NCBI GenBank assembly: GCA_945957495.1
Contig: CAMFLG010000233.1
Location: 1 to 5,701, forward strand
Direction of reading: 5' to 3'
From: an uncultured Pseudorhodobacter sp.
GTDB taxonomy: Bacteria; Pseudomonadota; Alphaproteobacteria; Rhodobacterales; Rhodobacteraceae
Length of the DNA stretch: 5,701 nucleotides
Shown: in pieces, positions 1-5,701 of the stretch
How positions within the stretch are numbered: the stretch's first letter is position 1
Layout of the letters: the number at the start of each line of letters is the position of its first letter
Position numbers and translations under genes: made by a program
The notes under the pieces: generated by a model
What the model was told of the DNA's origin: nothing
What the model saw: only the letters and a program-made list of their open reading frames with translations
The model's database searches: none

Positions 1-762
1 GGCGATACGGTCAGCCTGCGTGGGCTGGCGATGACGCTGAGCGATGGCGGCGTGGTGATCAACCTGAGCTTTGGCATCGGGCTGATCGAGGCTGTGCGCC
101 AGCATGGCCTGACCGATGCGGATTTCGCGCCGACGGATCTGGCGGTGGAAATGCTGTATCTGGTCGAGGTGAAGGCGGCGGTGATGGCCGAATTGCGGCG
201 GCTGAACCTGCGGCTGCAGGGCGCCAAGGTGGCGGCAGAGGAACAGGCGCTGACCGATACGCTGACCGGATTGCGCAACCGCCGGGCGCTGGAAATGGCG
301 CTGCCGGCGTTGATCGGGCAGGGCGCGGATTTCGGTCTGATGCATATGGATCTGGATTTCTTCAAGCAGGTCAATGACTCGCTGGGCCATGCGGCGGGGG
401 ACGAGGTGCTGCGCGTGGTGGCTCGCGCGTTGACCGAAGAAACGCGCGCGCAGGATACGGTGGCGCGGGTGGGCGGGGATGAATTTGTGGCGGTGCTGCC
501 GGGGTTGTCGGCGGTGGAGGACCTGATGCCAGTCGCACGCCGCATCATTGACCGTGTTTCGGCGCCGATCGCATTTGAAGGGCAGATGTGCCGGGTTTCA
601 GCCTCGATCGGGATGACGATTTCAACGCGTTATCGCCATCCCGACGCCGATCAAATGCTGGCCGACGCCGATGCCGCGCTTTACGCGGCAAAGCGCGGCG
701 GGCGTGGACGGGCGCAGTTCTTTGATCCGCAAACATTGGGGGTGACGGCCACATTCGGCTGA
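1..762 (+). CDS. Diguanylate cyclase with HNOBA-like sensor segment (5' end outside window)
   Basis: The protein makes the second messenger cyclic di-GMP from two GTP. The frame is open from base 1, so the start lies upstream; 253 residues are visible (numbered from base 1). Residues 1-60 resemble the C-terminal part of the HNOBA domain that accompanies heme-NO sensors (LRGLAMTL, then a hydrophobic strand and GLTDADFAPTDLAVEMLYL). Residues 58-82 look like the coiled-coil signalling helix leading into GGDEF. The catalytic domain starts at D86 (DTLTGLRNRR). It has metal and substrate residues D117, N125 and D126, the GHAAGD segment 129-134, and an intact GGDEF at 158-162 (bases 472-486). RAQD at 149-152, five residues before GGDEF, fits the product-inhibition I-site. 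No EAL domain follows. The GGDEF call is firm. The HNOBA call is family resemblance by eye; an H-NOX gene just upstream would support it. Confidence 0.93.
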   Translation, partial: GDTVSLRGLAMTLSDGGVVINLSFGIGLIEAVRQHGLTDADFAPTDLAVEMLYLVEVKAAVMAELRRLNLRLQGAKVAAEEQALTDTLTGLRNRRALEMALPALIGQGADFGLMHMDLDFFKQVNDSLGHAAGDEVLRVVARALTEETRAQDTVARVGGDEFVAVLPGLSAVEDLMPVARRIIDRVSAPIAFEGQMCRVSASIGMTISTRYRHPDADQMLADADAALYAAKRGGRGRAQFFDPQTLGVTATFG

Positions 763-821
763 GGTGGTTTGCCGTGGGTCGGCTGAGCCCGGCCTGGGGC
801 TGCTGGCGTTTCGATGGGTCT

Positions 822-842
822 TGGCAGCCATTGTGGCTGTCA
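822..842 (+). terminator. Hairpin, possible terminator of the cyclase gene
   Basis: A nine-base stem, TGGCAGCCA (822-830) and TGGCTGTCA (834-842), closes on a three-base loop with one G-U pair. It lies 60 bases after the cyclase stop codon. Only a short pyrimidine patch (CTTTC) follows and there is no real T-run, so it is a weak candidate for an intrinsic terminator. A smaller stem (AGCCC 786-790 / GGGCT 797-801) lies closer to the stop. Confidence 0.35.
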
Positions 843-878
843 GAGCTTTCGGGCCGAAACCAATTTAACCTATTGATC

Positions 879-1169
879 CTAATGACATTCATCCGCTTCA
901 GTTCCCGCTGCCGGGCGGCCGAGGTGAGCAAGGTCGCTGGTATTTTGGCTTTCGGATCGAGCGTGGGCGGTGATTGCGCCGCATTGACCCAGAAACCAGC
1001 CGGGCCGCGGCGTGTCGGTGCCCGCCGTGTCTTTCTCTGAGACGGTCTTGAGGGCGATCCAGGCGACGGATCGCGGTTCGACAGAGGCGTATTTCACGGG
1101 GATGCGCTTCTTCCAATAAAGCGCGCTGCCCTTTCTGATCTTCCTGCCAGCCTCTGCCTTCTTTGCCAT
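879..1169 (-). pseudogene. N-terminal remnant of a phage-type integrase (tyrosine recombinase)
   Basis: A minus-strand frame of 96 codons starts at ATG 1167-1169. An AGGGA Shine-Dalgarno-like motif lies just upstream of the ATG on that strand (1176-1180). Residues 1-49 (bases 1023-1169) read like the extreme N-terminus of the tyrosine recombinases common in alphaproteobacterial islands: a basic start (MAKKAEAGRKIRKG), an aromatic strand (ALYWKKRIP), then KYASVEPRSVAWIALKTVSEKDTA. After about residue 49 the resemblance stops and the frame has low-complexity Pro/Gly/Ala-rich composition until its stop at 879-881. The SAM-like core-binding domain and the catalytic R-H-R-Y domain are absent, so no recombinase activity is possible. 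I infer a truncated relic. It could instead be a small unrelated gene; the homology is by eye and not confirmed. Confidence 0.45.
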
Positions 1170-1321
1170 CGTCCATATCCCTGAAAAGAGATGCAAAGGC
1201 GCGTTATGATGTTCAATACGGCGAACGATGCGCGGGGAAATTTTCGGGATGCGACATGGTTTAGGATTGGCCAAGTGTGGCGAGGGATTGGGAGCGTTGC
1301 GACTGTAGCCTTGGAGCGGGT

Positions 1322-1427
1322 CTTAAAGCCTGTCTGATTAACACGGAATCGAAAATCGCTGCCTCTCGCTTCGCTCGACCGCGAATTTCGATCCGCGTGT
1401 TTATATGAAAACCAGACAGGCTCTAAG
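1322..1427. repeat. 106-bp imperfect palindrome, MITE-like element
   Basis: The left arm (1322-1359) and right arm (1381-1427) are inverted copies. The outer 18 bases match at 16 positions (CTTAAAGCCTGTCTGATT against the complement CTTAGAGCCTGTCTGGTT). The right arm then has seven or so extra bases (around 1403-1409), after which AACACG and the inner arm (ATCGAAAATCGC against ATCGAAATTCGC) match again. The 21-base centre (1360-1380) is rich in CTCGCTTCG-type sequence. If the element proper begins at AAGCC and ends at GGCTC, both sides are flanked by TA, which fits a TA target duplication, though two bases could match by chance. No protein is encoded. It may be a MITE or the fused ends of a lost insertion sequence; a long cruciform or RNA hairpin is the alternative. 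The palindrome itself is plain in the sequence; its mobile origin is inferred. Confidence 0.6.
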
Positions 1428-1732
1428 GGCGAGGTGCGTGACGCAAAGGGCGGAGACCGGTCATTCGTTGTGAAACGACGAACGGCTGAATTGGGCCGGA
1501 CGTGACGGGCGTGCGAAAGGGAAGCGGCAGCTCGTCTTGGCACTTTGGTCCAGCCCGACCAGTCTAATTCACCGTGCAGCCTGCGGTCGAGCCTCCGAAG
1601 TCACCGGCTGTCTGCTCAACTTTCGACCAATATCTTGCCTTCGTCCGGGGCCGACTTGAAGGCGCATGTTGCCTTGAAAATCCGGGTCGAGCTTGATCGC
1701 CCAAGGATATGGCATGCAACTTGGTCAGATCA
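1428..1732. other. Non-coding stretch without recognisable gene
   Basis: This 305-bp stretch separates the palindrome from the 3' end of the LacI-type gene. Frames that cross it have no familiar motif and no convincing ribosome binding site. I see no tRNA, no CRISPR-like repeat and no strong terminator for the minus-strand regulator. A small hairpin (TCGTT/AACGA around 1464-1477) is too short to interpret. It is probably decayed sequence belonging to the same worn insertion region as the recombinase relic. Confidence 0.5.
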
Positions 1733-2752
1733 TTACCTTCGACGCGGCGGGCCCACCGAATTGCGCACCACCACGTCGGGTCGCAACAGGATTTCAGTCT
1801 GCGCGGGCTTGTCCTTGGACAAGAGCTGCAAGAGCAGCGACATGGCGTGTTTGCCAATAAGCCCGCGGGGCTGCCGGATCGTAGTCAGGCTGGGTTGCAT
1901 GAACGAGGCTTGCGGCACATCGTCAAAGCCAGTGACCGAGAAATCGCGTGGAATGTCGTAACCCCTTGCGGTCAGGCCCAGCATGACGCCAATCGCCGTC
2001 TGGTCGTTGACGCACATGAAGGCCGTGGGCAGCGTGTCGCGCAGGAACAACTGGTCCACCGCCAGCCGCCCGCTTTCGATCGTGCCATCGCCGTCCAGCA
2101 CGATGCGACTGGCATTGGGGATGCCTGCCGCATCGAGGCCAGCCTCGCAGCCCATCCGGCGGCGCACATAGGCCAGCCGGTTGCGGGCGTCGCCGATGAA
2201 GGCGATCTTGCGGTGACCTTCCGAGATCAAAAGGTCGACCGCCTTGCGCGCGCCCTCCAGATCATCGACGCCGACATAAGGAATGCCGCCGTTGAACACC
2301 GGCTCAAAGACACCGACCGTTGGCGGAAGCCGGGCGGTCATGGTTTGATGGCCAAAGGGCAGGATGCCAGTGAAAAGGATCATCCCTGCGGCCTGATTCG
2401 AGCTGAAGAATTTCAGATACTCTACGCCCCGCTGTGCGTCGTTCTGCGTGTGCCCGATCAGCACGCCATAGCCATGGGCCCTGGCCTCGTTCTCCAGGCC
2501 CACAAGGATGCTGGAAAAATTCGGGTCGCCAATATCGGGGGCCACGACGAGGATCATGTTGGACTTGCCCAGCCGCAGACTGCGCGCGTTGGCATTGGGC
2601 GTATAGCCGGTCAGGGCGATGGCCTGATTGACCTTCAGCCTTGTCGAGACGGCGACCTTCTCGGGCAGGTGAATGGCGCGGGAAACCGTGGCGATGGAGA
2701 CTTCGGCGATGCGGGCAACGTCTTCGATGGTGGCTGGGGCAGAGTTTGACAC
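1733..2752 (-). CDS. LacI/GalR-family transcriptional regulator
   Basis: A 339-residue sugar-responsive repressor, the normal length for the family. Residues 8-27 form the helix-turn-helix (TIEDVARIAEVSIATVSRAI). YTPNANARSLR (50-60) is the hinge, with L59 at the position that intercalates in the operator minor groove. From about residue 65 follows the periplasmic-binding-protein-like effector domain, with the PDIGDP strand, the GVDD segment and the late TGFDD and TTIRQP motifs. The start chosen is GTG 2750-2752, eight codons before the helix-turn-helix, with an AAAGG about ten bases upstream. The frame stays open to a TTG at 2855-2857, but that codon lies inside the operator. The gene is divergent from a sugar ABC operon, whose repressor it very probably is. 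The IATVSR recognition helix resembles GalR (VATVSR), which fits the GTAAAC half-sites found between the genes. The effector is unknown. Confidence 0.95.
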   Translation of the reverse strand: MSNSAPATIEDVARIAEVSIATVSRAIHLPEKVAVSTRLKVNQAIALTGYTPNANARSLRLGKSNMILVVAPDIGDPNFSSILVGLENEARAHGYGVLIGHTQNDAQRGVEYLKFFSSNQAAGMILFTGILPFGHQTMTARLPPTVGVFEPVFNGGIPYVGVDDLEGARKAVDLLISEGHRKIAFIGDARNRLAYVRRRMGCEAGLDAAGIPNASRIVLDGDGTIESGRLAVDQLFLRDTLPTAFMCVNDQTAIGVMLGLTARGYDIPRDFSVTGFDDVPQASFMQPSLTTIRQPRGLIGKHAMSLLLQLLSKDKPAQTEILLRPDVVVRNSVGPPRRR

Positions 2753-2830
2753 GGGGCGCGGGCCTTTGGTTGCTGCTGCAGCATTAGCGCGGGAACCGTC
2801 GTCGTGCAAAGGGGATGCGCTTGAACGCTG

Positions 2831-2846
2831 ATGTAAACCTTTACAT
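2831..2846. promoter_or_regulatory. LacI-type operator O1
   Basis: ATGTAAACCTTTACAT is a 16-bp near-perfect palindrome, one base away from ATGTAAACGTTTACAT, the classic symmetric form of a LacI/GalR-family site. It lies in the divergent intergenic region, 79 bp from the proposed regulator start and 56 bp before the ATPase start, so binding could block both promoters. A TTGAAC at 2821-2826 might be a -35 element for the transporter promoter, but I cannot assign a good -10. That the neighbouring regulator binds here is inferred from position and recognition-helix similarity. Confidence 0.85.
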
Positions 2847-2851
2847 GAGAA

Positions 2852-2867
2852 ATGCAAAGGTTTACAT
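2852..2867. promoter_or_regulatory. LacI-type operator O2
   Basis: ATGCAAAGGTTTACAT matches the same ideal site with two changes, both in the left half. Its centre is 21 bp from that of O1, two helical turns, so two repressor dimers would sit on the same face of the DNA. O1 and O2 are related by symmetry: bases 2830-2842 and 2856-2868 are a perfect 13-bp inverted repeat with a 13-base centre. The site ends 34 bases before the ATPase start codon, so it may lie in or next to the leader of that transcript. Confidence 0.8.
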
Positions 2868-2890
2868 CGGTGGGGCGGAGAGGAGCCGCG

Positions 2891-2899
2891 AGGGGGGAG
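2891..2899 (+). promoter_or_regulatory. Ribosome binding site that decides the ATPase start
   Basis: The purine run AGGGGGGAG lies just before ATG 2902 and GTG 2905. The AGGGG part sits six bases before the ATG, and the GGAG part sits five bases before the GTG, so either codon could be used. Both place the start after the operators, unlike the in-frame ATG at 2815, which would put the operators inside the gene. Confidence 0.65.
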
Positions 2900-2901
2900 T
2901 T

Positions 2902-4452
2902 ATGGTGTCGGAGCCATCGGCCGACGGTGCGTCTGTGCCGTCAGATCAAACTGATGTTGTCCTGTCGGCCCAGAGGATCAGTAAATCCTTCAACGGGGTT
3001 CAGGTGCTGTTCGGCGTGGACTTTACTTTGCGGCGTGGCGAGATTCACGCTTTGATGGGTGAGAACGGCGCGGGAAAATCGACTTTGGTCAAGATCCTGT
3101 CGGGCTTTGAGCAACCCACCTCGGGCAGCATCGTTCTGGACGGAGTTGCGGTGAAACTGCCGCCCAACGGCGCGGCAGAGGCGCTTGGAATCGTGGTGAT
3201 CCATCAGGAATTCAACCTTGCCGAACATCTGAGCGTAACGGAAAGCCTGTTTTTGGGCCGCGAGGTGACGCGGTTCGGGGTTCTGGACCGCAAGTTCATG
3301 CGGCAGGAGACCCGGCGGGTTCTCGACTTGCTCGGCTCCAAGATCAGCGAGACGGCGATGATTGGATCGCTGTCGGTGGCCGACAAGCAGATGGTGGAAA
3401 TTGCCAAGGCCATCAGTCGGGATGCGCGGATCGTCTTTATGGACGAGCCCACCGCAGTCCTGTCGCGCGACGAGACTGATGCGCTTTTTTCGCAGGTCCG
3501 CATGCTGCGCGACCGAGGGACGAGCTTTGTCTTTGTCTCGCACAAGCTGGACGAGGTGATTGAACTCTCTGACCAGGTGACGGTCCTGCGCGATGGCCAA
3601 TGGATCAAGACGGCGCCGACCTCGATGCTGGACGGCGAGTCCATCGCGCAACTGATGGTTGGGCGTGAGTTGTCCAGCCTTTACCCGAAAAAGACCGAGC
3701 CGAACGTCGATGAGACACGGGTCCTTTCGGTGGTGGGCCTTTCGACCGCGCATGTCAACGACGTCCATTTCGATTTGCGAAAGGGCGAGATCCTTGGCTT
3801 TTCCGGGATGATCGGCGCGGGGCGGACCGAGTTGATGGAGGCGATTGCGGGGCTTTATCCCCGCCAATCGGGTGAGGTGCGCATCGGCAACAAACTGATG
3901 CCTCCGGGCGATGTGCTGGCCACAACGGCGGCAGGTCTGGCCTATATGACCAAGGATCGCAAATCGAAAGGGCTCTTGCTGGGCGCAGACATGACCAGCA
4001 ACCTGACCTTGCAGTCTTTGGATCAGCACGGCCGTTGGGGCTACCTCAGCCCGAAAAGCGAGGCCAAGGCGCTGGAAAGGGCACGGCGGCGTTTCGACAT
4101 AAGGGTTCGCGATGCCCGGGTTTTGGCAGGGCGGATGTCGGGGGGCAACCAGCAAAAGCTGCTTTTGGCCAAAGTGATGGAGGTCGCGCCCAATGTCCTG
4201 ATCATCGACGAGCCCACGCGGGGCATCGACGTCGGGACCAAGCAGCAGATCTATCACTTCATCGCGGCTTTGGCCCGCGAAGGCTGCTCGATCATCGTGG
4301 TCTCGTCGGAAATGCCCGAAATCATAGGGCTTTGCACAAGGGTCGTGGTGATGCGGGCGGGGCGGATCGTCGGCGTTCTGGAAGGCGACGAGATCAGCGA
4401 ACAGGAAATCATGCGCTATTCGGCCGGGCTGAAGCAAATGGCGATGGCATAG
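2902..4452 (+). CDS. Sugar ABC transporter, double ATP-binding protein (CUT2/RbsA-MglA type)
   Basis: A cytoplasmic ATPase of 516 residues that powers sugar import; the family is usually about 500-515 residues with two fused nucleotide-binding domains. Domain 1 has Walker A GENGAGKST (53-61), Q-loop IHQEF, signature LSVADKQ (157-163) and Walker B FMDEP (D181, E182). Domain 2 has a degenerate Walker A, GMIGAGRT (302-309), with Arg308 in place of Lys. It also has a canonical signature MSGGNQQ (412-418) and Walker B IIDEPTRG (D436, E437). This asymmetry is the rule in the RbsA/MglA/XylG family. A start at ATG 2902 leaves a short unstructured leader of about 18 residues; GTG 2905 is equally possible. 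The gene is first in the operon behind two operators and is followed after 4 bases by the permease. The subfamily is certain; the sugar is not, so no symbol is given. Confidence 0.97.
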   Translation: MVSEPSADGASVPSDQTDVVLSAQRISKSFNGVQVLFGVDFTLRRGEIHALMGENGAGKSTLVKILSGFEQPTSGSIVLDGVAVKLPPNGAAEALGIVVIHQEFNLAEHLSVTESLFLGREVTRFGVLDRKFMRQETRRVLDLLGSKISETAMIGSLSVADKQMVEIAKAISRDARIVFMDEPTAVLSRDETDALFSQVRMLRDRGTSFVFVSHKLDEVIELSDQVTVLRDGQWIKTAPTSMLDGESIAQLMVGRELSSLYPKKTEPNVDETRVLSVVGLSTAHVNDVHFDLRKGEILGFSGMIGAGRTELMEAIAGLYPRQSGEVRIGNKLMPPGDVLATTAAGLAYMTKDRKSKGLLLGADMTSNLTLQSLDQHGRWGYLSPKSEAKALERARRRFDIRVRDARVLAGRMSGGNQQKLLLAKVMEVAPNVLIIDEPTRGIDVGTKQQIYHFIAALAREGCSIIVVSSEMPEIIGLCTRVVVMRAGRIVGVLEGDEISEQEIMRYSAGLKQMAMA

Positions 4453-4456
4453 GGCA

Positions 4457-5470
4457 ATGGGGGCAAATGTGACGACGCAGGATGAACAGGCAGATGCAAG
4501 GTCACGCTGGCAGGACATAGACCTGCGCGCCGTGGCGCCCTTTGTGGCACTGGCCCTACTGCTGCTCTTGGGGGCCCTGGTGAACCCCAATTTCATCGGC
4601 TTGAACAATCTGGCCAATGTTGCCACGCGCAGCGCCTTTATTGCCTTGATCGCCATCGGGGCGACCTTTGTGATCTCGTCTGGCGACCTTGACCTATCGG
4701 TGGGGTCGATGGTGGCCTTTGTCGCCAGCGTGATGATCCTGTTCATGAATTCCGGCGTGATCGCCGATCCGGGGATGATGATCGCGGCGGCCATGGCCCT
4801 GGCTTTGGTAATGGGGGCGCTGTGCGGGCTGGCCAATGGTTTGATCACCACTTTTGGCAGGATCGAACCCTTTATCGCCACTTTGGGCACGATGGGAATC
4901 TATCGCGGTCTGACGACCTGGCTGTCGCAGGGTGGCGCCATCACCCTGCAATCGGCAGAGCAGCAGGACCTTTACCGTCCGGCCTATTTCGGCACGGTCG
5001 CAGGGGTGCCGGTGCCGATCCTCGTGGTGCTGGCGGTGACCTGCATCGCGGCCTTTGTCCTGTATCGCATGCGCTATGGCCGCCATGTCGTGGCTGTGGG
5101 CTCGAACGCCAGCGTAGCGCGCTATTCCGGCATCAAGGTTGACCGCGTTCGCACCACGGCCTTTGTCATCCAAGGCGTCTGCGTTGCCATTGCGGTGATG
5201 CTCTACGTTCCCCGCCTTGGGTCAACCTCTGCCACGACGGGCATCCTGTGGGAGCTTCAGGCCATTACCGCCGTGGTCATTGGCGGCACGGCACTGAAGG
5301 GTGGGTCCAGTCGGGTCTGGGGCACGATCTGCGGCGCTTTCATTCTGGAACTGGTGGGTAACATCATGCTCCTGTCGAACTTCATCAGCGAATACCTGAT
5401 CGGGGCCATTCAGGGCGCCATCATCATCATCGCCATGTTGGTGCAGCGGTCCCTGGTGCGGAAATCGTAA
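4457..5470 (+). CDS. Sugar ABC transporter permease (RbsC/XylH-like, BPD_transp_2)
   Basis: An inner-membrane permease of 337 residues that forms the sugar channel, presumably as a homodimer on the ATPase. A charged cytoplasmic N-terminus of about 23 residues precedes the first membrane helix (roughly 25-42). Hydrophobic segments then recur along the whole length, in line with the 8-10 helices usual for the family. Diagnostic motifs are GDLDLSVGS (76-84) and the cytoplasmic coupling loop GRHVVAVGSNASVARYSGIK (208-227), which contacts the ATPase. ITAVVIGGTALKGGSSRVWGT near the C-terminus is also typical. The gene begins 4 bases after the ATPase stop. ATG 4457 has little Shine-Dalgarno sequence ahead of it. 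GTG 4469, four codons in, has GGGGG at 4459-4463 with five-base spacing and may be the true start. No damage is visible. Confidence 0.96.
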   Translation: MGANVTTQDEQADARSRWQDIDLRAVAPFVALALLLLLGALVNPNFIGLNNLANVATRSAFIALIAIGATFVISSGDLDLSVGSMVAFVASVMILFMNSGVIADPGMMIAAAMALALVMGALCGLANGLITTFGRIEPFIATLGTMGIYRGLTTWLSQGGAITLQSAEQQDLYRPAYFGTVAGVPVPILVVLAVTCIAAFVLYRMRYGRHVVAVGSNASVARYSGIKVDRVRTTAFVIQGVCVAIAVMLYVPRLGSTSATTGILWELQAITAVVIGGTALKGGSSRVWGTICGAFILELVGNIMLLSNFISEYLIGAIQGAIIIIAMLVQRSLVRKS

Positions 5471-5473
5471 ATT

Positions 5474-5520
5474 GGCGACCGGGCTTTGGGTCGCCCGGTC
5501 GTTTGGCTCAAGACCCAAAC
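5474..5520 (+). promoter_or_regulatory. Overlapping intercistronic hairpins before the binding-protein gene
   Basis: Four alternative stems share the same bases: GGCGACC 5474-5480 with GGTCGCC 5489-5495; GACCGGGC 5477-5484 with GCCCGGTC 5493-5500; TTTGGGTC 5485-5492 with GACCCAAA 5512-5519; and GTTTGG 5501-5506 with CCAAAC 5515-5520. The second and fourth can form together, and the third excludes the first, second and fourth. There is no T-run, so it is not a standard terminator. Stable structures between permease and binding-protein genes are known in other sugar operons to protect mRNA or reduce readthrough. The pairing is seen; the function is inferred. Confidence 0.6.
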
Positions 5521-5522
5521 AA

Positions 5523-5530
5523 AGGGAGGA
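5523..5530 (+). promoter_or_regulatory. Strong ribosome binding site of the binding-protein gene
   Basis: AGGGAGGA ends five bases before ATG 5536, the best Shine-Dalgarno match and spacing in the window. It fixes the start of the secreted binding protein and fits the high expression usual for such proteins. It lies directly after the last hairpin arm, so opening or closing that hairpin could affect access. Confidence 0.85.
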
Positions 5531-5535
5531 CTAGA

Positions 5536-5701
5536 ATGCGTAAAAGTATGTTGGGCTTTGCGACCGTCGCGGCGCTGGCCTTGGGCAATTCGGCCGGTTT
5601 CGCCGAGGACAAGCCCGTCACCATCGGCGTCTCGATCCCTGCGGCCGACCATGGCTGGACTTCGGGCGTCGTGTTCCACGCCAACCGCGTGGCTGCGACC
5701 C
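5536..5701 (+). CDS. Periplasmic sugar-binding protein, RbsB-like (3' end outside window)
   Basis: Only the first 55 codons are visible. Residues 1-23 are a Sec signal peptide: a basic start (MRKS), a hydrophobic core (LGFATVAALALG), and a probable cleavage after A23 (AGFA before EDK). The mature part begins KPVTIGVSIPAADHGWTSGVVFHANRVA. This is the first beta strand and helix of the type I periplasmic-binding-protein fold (Peripla_BP_4, RbsB group), where residues after the first strand contact the sugar. As third gene behind the ATPase and permease it completes the importer by delivering substrate. Gene order ATPase, permease, binding protein differs from many operons that put the binding protein first. 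The substrate cannot be read from this fragment. Confidence 0.93.
   Translation, partial: MRKSMLGFATVAALALGNSAGFAEDKPVTIGVSIPAADHGWTSGVVFHANRVAAT

Noticed and set aside
1060..1095. GGTTCGA at about 1075-1081 as a possible tRNA T-loop and integration site
   Set aside because: No acceptor stem, anticodon arm or flanking cloverleaf can be built around it; it lies within the integrase-like reading frame.
1564..1732. Minus-strand frame downstream of the regulator (ends VEQTAGDFGGSTAGCTVN) as a transposase tail
   Set aside because: It looked faintly familiar, but I cannot tie it to a named family, and it continues only out of frame with the regulator gene and without a start of its own.
1709..2749. 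A 346-codon plus-strand frame opposite the LacI-type gene
   Set aside because: It mirrors the regulator gene antisense, shows no domain, and the minus-strand reading is an unmistakable LacI-family protein.
2753..2857. Upstream TTG at 2855-2857 as the LacI-type regulator start (adds 35 residues)
   Set aside because: The codon lies inside the operator block and the extra residues are low-complexity and unlike the family. GTG 2750-2752 gives the normal length and helix-turn-helix position.
2815..2901. Upstream in-frame ATG at 2815 as the ATPase start (adds 29 residues)
   Set aside because: The extra codons run through both operator palindromes and resemble no transporter ATPase, while ATG 2902/GTG 2905 follow a strong purine-rich ribosome binding site.
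3805..3828. Loss of the Walker A lysine in the second ATPase domain as a sign of decay
   Set aside because: The GxxGAGRT form is standard for domain 2 of RbsA/MglA-type double ATPases, so it is not a defect.
2941..4890. A 649-codon open frame on the minus strand across the ATPase and permease genes
   Set aside because: It is a shadow of GC-rich coding sequence: it overlaps two well-supported genes antisense, has no recognisable domain, and its composition is His/Arg/Pro-rich as expected for such artefacts.

Overview
The window looks like chromosomal DNA of a GC-rich alphaproteobacterium, most likely of the Rhodobacter/Roseobacter/Paracoccus group. This rests on the GC-rich codon use, the architecture of the diguanylate cyclase at the left edge, and the style of the sugar-transport locus. 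The assignment is an inference from family resemblance, not from a search.

Layout. (1) Positions 1-762 (+) hold the 3' part of a diguanylate cyclase. An N-terminal segment resembling the HNOBA (heme-NO-binding-associated) sensor domain is followed by a coiled coil and a complete GGDEF domain with an RxxD inhibitory site. (2) Positions 763-1732 form a gene-poor stretch of almost 1 kb. It contains a hairpin that may end the cyclase transcript, a minus-strand remnant resembling the N-terminus of a phage-type tyrosine recombinase, and a 106-bp imperfect palindrome with MITE-like ends. The rest (1428-1732) shows no gene I can recognise. This part reads like a worn insertion site. (3) Positions 1733-5701 are a LacI-family regulator (-) divergent from a CUT2/ribose-type sugar ABC transporter (+): double-ATPase protein, permease, and the start of a periplasmic binding protein that runs off the right edge.

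How the genes work together. The 149-bp divergent intergenic region carries two 16-bp LacI/GalR-type operators whose centres lie 21 bp apart, and together they form a perfect 13-bp inverted repeat. The regulator very probably binds here and represses the transporter operon, and perhaps itself, until a sugar or sugar derivative is bound. ATPase and permease genes are nearly contiguous (4-nt gap), consistent with cotranscription. The binding-protein gene follows a 65-nt gap packed with overlapping, mutually exclusive hairpins and has the strongest ribosome binding site in the window, suggesting it is expressed at a higher level than the membrane components. The transported substrate cannot be told from this sequence.

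I see no clearly new biological system. The most informative observations are the paired operator, the intercistronic hairpin switch, the palindromic element with the nearby recombinase relic, and the sensor-type N-terminus of the cyclase.
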